Shown: in pieces, positions 31,999 through 41,161 of the stretch
Numbering within the stretch: the first letter of the stretch is position 1
How the letters are laid out: each line of letters starts with the position of its first letter
Assembly: GCA_963576565.1 (NCBI GenBank)
Contig: OY755044.1
Span: 54,159,783 to 54,223,782 of the forward strand
DNA: 64,000 bases
Source: Aspidapion aeneum
Taxonomy: Eukaryota; Arthropoda; Insecta; Coleoptera; Brentidae
Direction: 5' to 3'
Position numbers and translations under genes: made by a program
The notes under the pieces: model-generated
Seen by the model: the letters and a program-made list of their open reading frames with translations, nothing else
Databases searched by the model: none
Told to the model about the DNA's origin: nothing

Positions 31999-33310
31999 AA
32001 AGGCTAATTAAATGCTCCATTCCGGAATTACATTCTCCCCCCCCCTTTCTTATTTAAAAAAAATCAAAATCTGTACTGCTAACTTTACGCATGGCGATTT
32101 AGGGCCACTAATGGCGAAACATATGAATTGAAGGTGGAACCAACCTCTTCATATTAAAGGCTAATTAAATGCTCCATTCCGGAATTAAATGCTCCCCCTC
32201 GTTTTCTGATTTTATAAAAAACTAAAATCTGCACTGCTAACTTTACGCATTGCGGTTTAGGGCCTCTGATGGCAAGACATATGAATTTGAGGCGGAACCA
32301 ACCTCTTCATATTAAAGGCTAATTAAATGCTCCATTCTGGAATTAAATGCTTGCCCTCCTTTTTTGAATTTTTAAAAAATTAAAATCTGCACTGCTAACT
32401 TTACGCATGGCGATTTAGGGCCCCTGATGGCGAAACATATGAATTGAAGGTGGAACCAACCTCTTCATATTAAAGGCTAATTAAATGCTCCATTCCGGAA
32501 CTAAATGCTCTCCCTCCTTTTTTGATTTTTTAAAAAACTAAAATCTGCACTGCTAATTTTACGCATTGCGGTTTAGGGCCCCTGATGGCGAAACATATGA
32601 ATTTGAGGTGGAACCAACCTCTTCCTATTAAAGGCTAATTAAATGCTCCATTCCGGAATTAAATGCTCCCCGTCTTTTTTTGATTTTTAAAAAAAATAAA
32701 ATCTGCAGTGCTAACTTTACGCATTGCGGTTTATGGCCCCTGATGGCGAAACATATGAATTGAAGGTGGAACCAACCTCTTCATATTAAAGGCTAATTAA
32801 ATGCTCCATTCCGGAATTAAATGCTTTCCCTCGTTTTTTGATTTTTAAAAAAACTAAAATCTGCACTGCTAACTTTACGCATTGCGGTTTAGGGCCCCTG
32901 ATGGCGAAACATATGAATTTGAGGTGGAACCAACCTCTTCATATTAAAGGCTAATTAAATGCTCCATTCTGGAATTAAATGCTTTCCCTCCTTTTTTGAA
33001 TTTTTAAAAAACTAAAATCTGCACTGCTAACTTTACGCATTGCGGTTTAGGGCCCCTGATGGCGAAACATATGAATTTGAGGTGGAACCAACCTCTTCAT
33101 ATTAAAGGCTAATTAAATGCTCCATTCCGGAACTAAATGCTCCCCCTCCTTTTTTGATTTTTTAAAAAACGAAAATCTGCACTGCTAACTTTGCGCATTG
33201 CGGTTTAGGGTCCCTGATGGCGAAACATATGAATTTGAGGTGGAACCAACCTCTTCATCTTAAAGGCTAATTAAATGCTTCATTCCGGAATTAAATGCCC
33301 CCCGTCCTTT
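31999..33310 (+). repeat. 158-bp tandem array, left arm (about 8 units)
   Basis: Units start AAGGCTAATTAAATGCTCC at about 31998, 32156, 32315, 32474, 32630, 32786, 32946, 33104 and 33263 and contain CTGCACTGCTAACTTTACGC and ATGGCGAAACATATGAATT. Subterminal repeats of this kind often bind transposase; here that is inference. Confidence 0.85.
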
Positions 33311-33835
33311 TTTGATTTTGGGCGCGTGGGGCGCTTTATGCCATATTTTTTTTGTATATTCAGCGCCCTTTTTTCACAATAATACTAGTGTTTTTTGTTC
33401 ATTATTGTTTTCGACTAATTTTAAGAATTATTTTTTACTTTTAAGTCTGATGTGCTTTAAAAGCGTGTTTTTTAGTTTTTTTAACTATAATTATTGTTAT
33501 ATAGTCTGGACGCGGCTTAATAAGTTTTACATTTGGTCGCTGCAATCGGTTCGCTTCGTTTCTGGCCATACGGCCATACGTATGCACTTGTTGTCCGAAG
33601 CTGCGTGCAGGGAATTCTCATCTCAAAAAATCAATTTGCTATCTCTTTCTGTTTAACTTTGCAGAAAAAGATATATTCATGAAGGTGCACGGATTTAGGC
33701 CTAGGAATCATATTTTTCTTCGAGTACTTGGAGCAGTGTTGACTTTCAGAAAACGTTTTTTGATACCTAGAGACTACCTTGCAATTGCTGTTTTTTGGTC
33801 TTGCGTCTGCAACAAAGTGATTTTAGCTGGTGACA

Positions 33836-34380
33836 ATGGAGGAGATCGAAAGGTGTAAACTAGGTAGAAAACCAAAAGTGGACCCAACGGTCGTGATAAA
33901 CTGTATTCTTCAATATAAAGAGTCGATAATGCTTCCTCAAAATAGGATAATTTCCAAAATCAATATTATTTGGCATCAAATTGCAGAAGAATTGAATAAT
34001 AAGAAAAGCCCCGCGTCATTATATTCATTTGTCTGCGACAATATCCACAATGTGAGAGATTTGCTGTTGGAAAGAACAGAAGAACCGCAGCAAAATACAA
34101 TATTATCCCTGCCAGATACTAGTCATCATAGTTTGAATTCTTCTAATGCCAGTGAAGTGGAAGTGGAAAAAAAGGAATTTTACGTTTCGATGACTAGAGC
34201 AACATTCGATAAGCTGGTTGTAGAGAAGGTGTTTAAAAACCGCCGACATATGAAGCTCCAGCCTGGAGTATGGCAAAACGAGCTATCAGAAAGAATCTGG
34301 AATGCCACTAAAATAACATGTGGTTTTAATTTTAAATATCATAATTTAAGTAATGATTTAACATCAGGAAGTATAAGATG
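33836..34380 (+). CDS. Probable transposon protein, first exon, left arm of palindrome
   Basis: ATG at 33836 (MEEIERCKLGRKPKVDP). About 180 residues with a helix-rich N-terminal part (IIWHQIAEELNNKKSPASLYSF would suit a Myb/MADF-like DNA-binding fold, residues about 15-70), an acidic Ser/Glu linker, then FYVSMTRATFDKLVVEKV and a CGFNFKYHNLSND region. The frame runs on to TGA at 34394, but in the other arm the sequence AG-GTAAGC at the equivalent of 34379-34384 is a canonical splice donor; here it is AT-GTAAGC. The last residues are therefore probably intron read-through and the rest of the protein is missing. Function not recognised. Confidence 0.6.
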
Positions 34381-34395
34381 TAAGCAAGCAAATTG

Positions 34396-34643
34396 ACGAG
34401 TCGTTAAATCCCGAGATGAATTCCATCATATGAGCATGCGCCAAAAATAAAAAATATTTGTCGCTGTGAAACTTCGCGGTTTACAGGTCAGGTGAAGTTG
34501 GGTTAGGTTAGATTAGTTTTAATTTTCTTTTTTGTAACTATTTTTATGAAAGTTTAAGGTTTATAATACTTGAGGCCCGAAGGGAAATTAGATATTTTGA
34601 CGTTAATTGTCTCTTTCTCTCATCTCGGGATATAACGACTCGT
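34396..34643. mobile_element. MITE ACGAGTCGTTA, left arm
   Basis: 248 bp, ends ACGAGTCGTTAAATCCCGAG and CTCGGGATATAACGACTCGT, flanked by GCAAATTG on both sides (34388-34395 and 34644-34651), an 8-bp duplication. A GGTTAGGTTAGATTAG-type segment is inside. Confidence 0.8.
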
Positions 34644-35007
34644 GCAAATTGTTAGGTTGAGGAATCGACCGTTTGTATATCTGTTCCAACGCCACCTTGC
34701 CACCTAGATGTGAAACATCAAAGTTTCACTTTAAACTAGCCGAGGAGCTTCCAAAAACTGTATCACTTAACGCCAGCTGATTTCCCAAAAGAACCAATGA
34801 GGGGGAGAGAGATGAAATAGATGACGCAATATTTTGCTTCCTCTCTCCCTCTCATTGGTTCTTATAGGAATCAGCTGGTGTTAAGTGATACAGTTTTTGG
34901 AAGCTCCTCGGCTAGTTTAAAGTGAAACTTTGATGTTTCACATCTAGGTGGCAAGGTGGCGTTGGAACAGATATACAAATGGTCGATTCCTCAACCTAAC
35001 AATTTGC

Positions 35008-35254
35008 ACGAGTCGTTATATCCCGAGATGAGAGAAAGAGAAAATTAACGTCAAAATATCTAATTTCCCTTCGGGCCTCAAGTATTATACCCCTTAAACT
35101 TTCAAAAAAATAGTTACAAAAAAAAAACTAAAACTAATCTAACCTAACCCAACTTAACCTGACCTGTAAACCGCGAAGTTTCACAGCGACAAATATTTTT
35201 TATTTTTGGCGCATGCTCATATGATGGAATTCATCTCGGGATTTAACGACTCGT
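35008..35254. mobile_element. MITE ACGAGTCGTTA, right arm (mirror copy)
   Basis: 247 bp, the mirror of 34396-34643 with its own CAATTTGC flanks (35000-35007 and 35255-35262). Same insertion site in both arms, so the insertion preceded arm duplication or was copied across by gene conversion. Confidence 0.8.
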
Positions 35255-35269
35255 CAATTTGCTTGCTTA

Positions 35270-35814
35270 CCTCTTATACTTCCTGATGTTAAATCATTAC
35301 TTAAATTATGATATTTAAAATTAAAACCACATGTTATTTTAGTGGCATTCCAGATTCTTTCTGATAGCTCGTTTTGCCATACTCCAGGCTGGAGCTTCAT
35401 ATGTCGGCGGTTTTTATACACCTTCTCTACAACCAGCTTATCGAATGTTGCTCTAGTCATCGAAACGTAAAATTCCTTTTTTTCCACTTCCACTTCACTG
35501 GCATTAGAAGAATTCAAACTATGATGACTAGTATCTGGCAGGGATAATATTGTATTTTGCTGCGGTTCTTCTGTTCTTCCCAACAGCAAATCTCTCACAT
35601 TGTGGATATTGTCGCAGACAAATGAATATAATGACGCGGGGCTTTTCTTATTATTCAATTCTTCTGCAATTTGATGCCAAATAATATTGATTTTGGAAAT
35701 TATCCTATTTTGAGGAAGCATTATCGACTCTTTATATTGAAGAATACAGTTTATCACGACCGTTGGGTCCACTTTTGGTTTTCTACCTAGTTTACACCTT
35801 TCGATCTCCTCCAT
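35270..35814 (-). CDS. Probable transposon protein, first exon, right arm of palindrome
   Basis: Inverse copy of the frame at 33836-34380, differing at only about three residues over 188 (Gly for Glu, Tyr for Phe, Gly for Cys). Starts at ATG 35812-35814 and reaches an AG-GTAAGC donor at about 35270-35276. The two copies point toward each other. There is no downstream exon in either direction before the loop, so neither copy can encode a full transposase on its own. Confidence 0.6.
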
Positions 35815-36344
35815 TGTCACTAGCTAAAATCACTTTGTTGCAGACGCAAGACCAGAAAACAGCAATTGCAAGGTAGTCTCTAGGTATCAAAAAACGTTTT
35901 CTGAAAGTCAACACTGCTCCAAGTACTCGAAGAAAAATATGATTCCTAGGCCTAAATCCGTGTACCTTCATGAATATATCTTTTTCTGCTAAGTTAAACA
36001 GAAAGAGATAGCAAATTGATTTTTTGAGATGAGAATTCCCTGCACGCAGCTTCGGACAACAAGTGCATACGTTTGGCCGTATGGCCAGAAACGAAGCGAA
36101 CCGATTGCAGCGACCAAATGTAAAACTTATTAAGCCGCGTCCAGACTATATAACAATAAATACAGTTAAAAAAACTAAAAAACACGCTTTTAAAGCACAT
36201 CAGACTTAAAAGTAAAAAATAATTCTTAAAATTAGTTGAAAACAATAATGAACGAAAAACACTAGTATTATTGTAAAAAAAGGGCGCTGAATATACAAAA
36301 AAAATATGGCACAAAGCGGCCCACGCGCCCAAAATCAAAAAAAG

Positions 36345-36860
36345 CATTTAATTCCGGAATGAAGCATTTAATTAGCCTATAATATGAAGAGGTTGGTTCC
36401 ACCTCAAATTCATATGTTTCGCCATCAGGGGCCCTAAACCGCAATGCGTAAAGTTAGCAGTGCAGATTTTAGTTTTTTAAAAAATCAAAAAAGGAGGGGG
36501 AGCATTTAGTTCCGGAATGGAGCATTTAATTAGCCTTTAATATGAAGAGGTTGGTTCCACCTCAAATTCATATGTTTCGCCATCAGGGGCCCTAAACCGC
36601 AATGCGTAAAGTTAGCAGTGCAGATTTTAGTTTTTTAAAAATTCAAAAAAGGAGGGAAAGCATTTAATTCCAGAATGGAGCATTTAATTAGCCTTTAATA
36701 TGAAGAGGTTGGTTCCACCTCAAATTCATATGTTTCGCCATCAGGGGCCATAAACCGCAATGTGTAAAGTTAGCAGTGCAGATTTTAGATTTTTAAAAAA
36801 TCAAAAAAGGAGGGAAAGCATTTAATTCCGGAATGAAGCATTTAATTAGCCTTTAATTCG
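36345..36860 (-). repeat. 158-bp tandem array, right arm (about 3 units)
   Basis: Same units in inverse orientation, with TTAATTAGCCT at about 36365, 36526, 36681 and 36842. Fewer copies than the left arm. Confidence 0.85.
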
Positions 36861-37237
36861 TAGATCAACATTGTATTATAGATTGTATGGATTTGGCGCT
36901 CCGGACATCCTGCACTGCAAGTCCCTTAGGGAGCTAGCAGTGCAAGCAATATCTCCAAAACTACTTGCGCAATAAATATGGGAATAGAGCATTTAATTAG
37001 CCTTTAATTCATAGATCATTATAGTATCGTAGAATTCATCAGTTCATCGCTCTGAACATGCTGCACTGCTAACTCCTATGGGGAGCTGGCAGTGCAAGCA
37101 ATATCTCTAAAACTACAGGAGCATTAAATTTGGGAATAGAGCATTTAATTAGCCTGAAATGAGCCTTAAATTGTGGCATGGAAAAATCCTTGCACTGCTG
37201 ACCTTGCACTGCTAACTTTATGGACGTTAAGTATTTA

Positions 37238-37942
37238 ATATTTTTTCTATATATAAGGTAAGTAAACAGTCACTGCCCCAAATGCCTCAATTTACTGGTT
37301 TTTTTCATATTATTGAAATCTTGCACTTCTGCTTATGCTGCAATATTTTATGCTGAGTTTATACACTATACATACAGATAAAAATAATAGTTGATTCTAT
37401 AAAATAAAAAGTTGGACAACTTTTAACTTTTTTTTTGTTTTTATCTGAAAACAGATGTGCAACATCACATCATATGATCCTTGTTGTTGTTTTGGTATAG
37501 AATTTGAATATTTTTTTCAGTTTTTTTTTAACCATTTTAAGATTTTTAAGCAATCCAACTTTCAAAAGCCATTTATCTTTTAATTCAAAAAAACTTACAG
37601 ATTGTGTTTTTTTACAAAAATATTGATGTTTGTTTTTTATTTTGGCTGTCTAAATAGCAAAATGGGTATTTTAATTTTTATATACATAACAGCATAAAAA
37701 TAAAACAAAAGTACATATTAAAATAGAATTCATATTATTTTCTACAAAAACAGTGTTCAAAATTTATTAAAAAACTACCTTCGATAATTTTTGTTTTTTC
37801 ACTGAAAACGGCGTTTTTCACAGAGCAAGTGCAAAAGTTTTGCACACGCTGTATATTGCATAAAAAAATTTTTTCACAATTTGCTCGAATTATGGACCTC
37901 GCTAAGGCTCGGCCCACCAAACTGTCTCGCCCATATAAATAA
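37238..37942. other. AT-rich stretch between palindrome and solo LTR
   Basis: No gene or clear repeat recognised. A small frame on the minus strand near 37735-37920 has no recognisable similarity. Confidence 0.4.
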
Positions 37943-38324
37943 TGTTACAAATTTAAGTTATTTAAATTTTATAATTGGAATTTATTTAGGTTTAGTGTAG
38001 TATTAGGTTGATTTATCTTAATCTGTGACTTGCGGTCGCAATAATACGAGAACTTTCCGGACGTCGAAGGCTGCCGGAAAGTTCGAGAGAGATGGACGAG
38101 CCTATATATAGGGCCGGGGTAGCGCACCAGGCATTCAGTCACAGATAACCAATGGTAGTGATCGCTAGATGTTAACGCGAAGTTAATAGGCGTATTAAAG
38201 TAGTGAATTATTAGCAAGTTATTAGTAAGTTTAAGTGCGTGTTTTTGTACATAATTTGTCGAAATAAATTGACGTATCGTTTTCAACAATTGCGAGTTTT
38301 AATTAAAGTGGAGAACCCGTAACA
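37943..38324 (+). mobile_element. Solo LTR, probably Ty3/gypsy type
   Basis: 382 bp, begins TGTTAC and ends GTAACA, flanked by ATAA at 37939-37942 and 38325-38328. Contains a TATA box (38103-38110), a downstream GCATTCAGTCACAG start-like region and AATAAA at 38263-38268, so it reads on the + strand. The CCGGAAAGTT hairpin at about 38051-38093 lies upstream of the TATA box. No second LTR or internal region nearby, so it is a recombination remnant. The family is inferred from the ends and 4-bp duplication. Confidence 0.8.
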
Positions 38325-38427
38325 ATAAGTTAATTTTTAAAACTTGTTTTTTAAATAACTATTAATTTTGATTGGGCTGTTTCAACAGCAAAATATTTTT
38401 ATTTTAATTTTTACTTTAAAATGAGTC

Positions 38428-38445
38428 TCAGTGGCGGCTCGTGGT
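38428..38445 (+). repeat. hAT-type terminus (truncated?)
   Basis: CAGTGGCGGCTCGTGG resembles the terminal inverted repeat of common hAT elements. No matching right end found. Confidence 0.3.
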
Positions 38446-40639
38446 CATTTGCAAAGGTGAAGCAAAACAATGACATAAAGGTACTCGCCGCAGGCAAAAA
38501 AAATTAGGCATCATGATCAAAAACATTAATTTTGAGCCTTAAAAAGTAGTTATTTTACCCATTATTGTAAAAAATAATATGATATTTAAGCTCCTGATTA
38601 ATTTTTATCTGTATAAACCAAGCACACAATACGTTTCTGTTTTGAAACGACAGAATAAACCATTTGTATCTCCTTTTTTAAGTTTCACCTCCCAAGAAAA
38701 TTTGTTTGGTGTTTGTGTTGATGTTTCGTATATATGTACCTGTTATTTAATAAATGTTTTTTGAACAAGATTTTTTTTTTAATTTAAAAAATACATACCA
38801 ATAATATACGTACCTACCTAGTAAATTTCTATATTATGTTTATACGTATAGAGCTTTATTTTAAGGAACGTGCACTAGAATTTTTTTTTTTTAATTGTGA
38901 GATCATATAAAAATGTCCTCCTTTGGCTCCAGTGGGAGTTGGCAACCCTAACCGCAATGGTTTGGTTGACATTTGCTGACATACGGCAGAGTGTAAGTCA
39001 ATTAAGCTTTTTTTATTATAAATTACAAAACAGCTTCGAATGTTTTTTTGTATATGGCGGACCTGTGAGTAATTATGAGTATGAGCTACCATACCAATTT
39101 GAAAAGACGTAGTTGTGCAAGTGCGATAGTTTAGAAGATATAAGGCATAATCTAAAACACATTTTGACCCTTGCGCCCCCTGGGGCAAAATATTTACATT
39201 TTTTTGACGTTTAGGCCGGTATGCGTGCCAAGTTTCATTACCATAGCTTAAATCGTTCAGAATTTTAAAAAAATATTTTGACACTATTATAAAAACTTAA
39301 CTTTTTGACTAAGACAATTTTGGATCTGTTAACAGATCAGGCAGTGTTGGTGGGATCATTAGTAATCGATTAAAACAGGTGCAATCTTTATCAAAAAGCC
39401 CACGGAGGTTAAATTTTACTACTACTTACTACGGCCCCGGACTATAAAATCTAAAATGAAGGGGTCAAACACCAATATTTTTAATCGAATGCGAGGTTTG
39501 GTAAAAAGTAAAGTAAAATTCGGCAAATAATAACAGTTTATTAGAATTAAAAACCCGTGTAAAACTACATACATATACTGTGATAATTAGAAAAACAATT
39601 ATGTTTGACTGTTTTTTTGGGCTTTGGAACATTTTATAAATATTCTTAGGATAGATAGTAATTTTTTTTGATATACACCTCAAAGGCTTTAGTGAAAAAA
39701 GTCGATGTTTTATTTTTTCCGAAGAGCGTTTTTCTAATGTTCCATTTTTGATGGTGTTGAATTGGAAAGTCAATTATTATAAAAGATCGAGGTTTCACAT
39801 TACTAATGTTTTGCATTACATGGGATTCTCAATTATTTCCTCTGTGAAGCCGTGGACTTTTTTTGCTATTTGTTTTCTGAAATCACGAATTTGACTCGGG
39901 ATAGACCAAAAATTTGACGTCTTTTTATGGACAGAATCATCTTTCTGTAGAGAAGTTTTAACATAATTAAAATTTCAAATATCTGCTTAATAACAAAGAT
40001 AAGGGGATTTTTAGAATCCCGAATTTTAAATCTTCCCTTGTAGCTTCAAAACTACAAGGTCTGTCTTGTCTGAGAATTTGAGGACAGTAATGTGAAATCC
40101 CCAGGTGTGTATCTTTGATTATAACTGAGTTTCGCATTCATTCAATCACAACTGGGACACCCTGTACAGGCTGATACACGTTACTCTATTCAGATATAAT
40201 CATGTAAAATTTTTGTTCAAAGAATTATAACACCCTACAGCTATTTTGTTACATTCGTAGATGCATTTTTTATTTCTGACACAAGATTAAAGAGAGATTC
40301 CTGCATTTAGATTTTAAACACTCAAGTTCAAGTTATTAAATTTATTGGTCAAATAAGCTGCAAGTTACAGATACACAAAACTAGACATACTCCACTCCCA
40401 TTTATGTTGTTTAGCATATTTTTGAAGTCACAGAGAAAATACGGTACGGGGTTTCACGAACATCGAAACAGAGACCTTTTTGGGTATTTAGAGTGCGAGT
40501 TTGGAGAAACGCTCGGAGACACGTCGATTTTGTTTGCGAGGGGGACACCTTTTGGCTATCTTGAAATTTTTGCACGAAACCTCTTCGAGGGGTATACTTT
40601 ACCCCTATATTTTGATTAGGGAAAGTGAGTCTAGTGATA

Positions 40640-40920
40640 CCTTGTTTTGAAGCTCTCTTAAATATATTTACAACCGTATAAAAATTTTGAAAATCCATCG
40701 ATTAGTGTTTAAGATATTTGCTTTCAAATTTTCAAATTTAATATGAAATGATAAAAAAATTAAATCCGAAAAATAATAAAATTCTAATTAAATTTTTATG
40801 TTATCAGTCCATGTTAAACTTGAAAGTTTGAAGGCAATTATCTTAAAAACTAATTGATATATATTTTTTATTTTTTACACGGTTGTAAGGACATTCAAAA
40901 GGCCTTCAAAACAGGTAATA
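40640..40920. repeat. Imperfect palindrome just upstream of the last Yippee-like exon
   Basis: Left arm with CCTTGTTTTGAAG, TTACAACCGT and TAAGATA; right arm with the complements ACGGTTGTAAGG and CTTCAAAACAGG. Arms of about 100 bp. It lies 55 bp before the terminal exon and shows no coding potential. Confidence 0.5.
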
Positions 40921-40974
40921 ACTAAATATCAAAAATACTAATATCTAATTTAAAAAAAAAAATAATTTTTTTAG

Positions 40975-41064
40975 GAACATGCCTTTGAATCAAGCCAAAA
41001 ATATAAGGAAGGAAAATTCATAATTGAACTAGCGCATATGATTAAAGAAAATGGATGGGACTGA
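40975..41064 (+). CDS. Yippee-like (YPEL) protein, terminal coding exon D
   Basis: 30 codons including TGA at 41062-41064, after the acceptor TTTTTTTAG ending at 40974. It reads EHAFESSQKYKEGKFIIELA then HMIKENGWD and stops, which is the conserved YPEL C-terminus. The intron separating it from exon C is 24,720 bp and holds the nested transposons described elsewhere. With exons A-C the visible protein is 109 residues; adding the missing start would give about 115, the usual length. All splice sites are GT-AG and no lesion is seen, so the gene looks functional despite its size. Confidence 0.97.
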   Translation, partial: EHAFESSQKYKEGKFIIELAHMIKENGWD

Positions 41065-41161
41065 CACTACTAGCCGTTTGTCAAAATTGACATTTGGTGT
41101 GGTAATAATTTGACAATATTCATATATAAATATCTGTCAAAAAATGACCCATTGGAATAAA
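41065..41161 (+). other. Likely start of 3' UTR of the Yippee-like gene with a candidate poly(A) signal
   Basis: Directly after the TGA. An AATAAA at 41156-41161 is the first canonical poly(A) signal downstream of the stop. The true cleavage site and UTR length cannot be read from the sequence, and further AATAAA-like sites follow in this AT-rich DNA. Confidence 0.4.

Larger units (their letters stand above)
31626..37227. mobile_element. 5.6-kb palindromic element with the same gene in both arms
   Basis: Two near-identical inverted arms around a short loop at about 34812-34840. The ends read CGTCCATAAAGTTAGCAGTG and its complement, flanked by TAAGTATTTA (31616-31625 and 37228-37237), a 9-10 bp target duplication as in Mutator-like elements. 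Each arm holds, from outside in, copies of a GCAGTGCA motif, a 158-bp tandem array, a conserved block of about 340 bp, a 186-codon frame and a nested MITE. The left arm is about 800 bp longer, explained by about five extra 158-bp units. Superfamily assignment is inferred from the duplication only. Confidence 0.8.
31118..38949. mobile_element. Large hAT-like element (7.8 kb) containing the palindrome and a solo LTR
   Basis: Ends TAGAGTTGCCAACCGTCC at the left and, as complement, AGGGTTGCCAACTCCCAC at the right, each with GGAGGAC boxes just inside. AACCGCAAT lies directly outside both ends (31109-31117 and 38950-38958), an 8-9 bp duplication as in hAT elements. Family X is continuous across this point without it. 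No hAT transposase frame was found, so most of the length is nested insertions (31626-37227 and 37943-38324). Confidence 0.65.
30529..39439 (+). repeat. Repeat family X, right copy, split by a 7.8-kb insertion
   Basis: Homologue of 17621-20250 in inverse orientation: exon block 30529-30829, GACCCAATAAAATATC (about 30991), GGGTCAAAATAAGATG (about 31035), AAGAAGTGGTCAACCGCAAT (about 31099). The homology then resumes at about 38950 with AACCGCAATGG, TTTGCTGACATACGG, AATTAAGCTTTTTTTATTAT, GGCGCAAG-type text, TTAACAGATCAGGCAGTG (about 39328) and TCTTTATCAAAAAGCCCACG (about 39386). Outer ends of the two copies look like TIRs: GACCGGGGCC at 17621 and GGCCCCGGAC at about 39430, each next to TA. Confidence 0.65.

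Noticed and set aside
33312..33656. 114-codon frame mirrored at 35994-36347
   Set aside because: Conserved only because the palindrome arms are copies of each other; hydrophobic, no recognisable family and no independent coding evidence.
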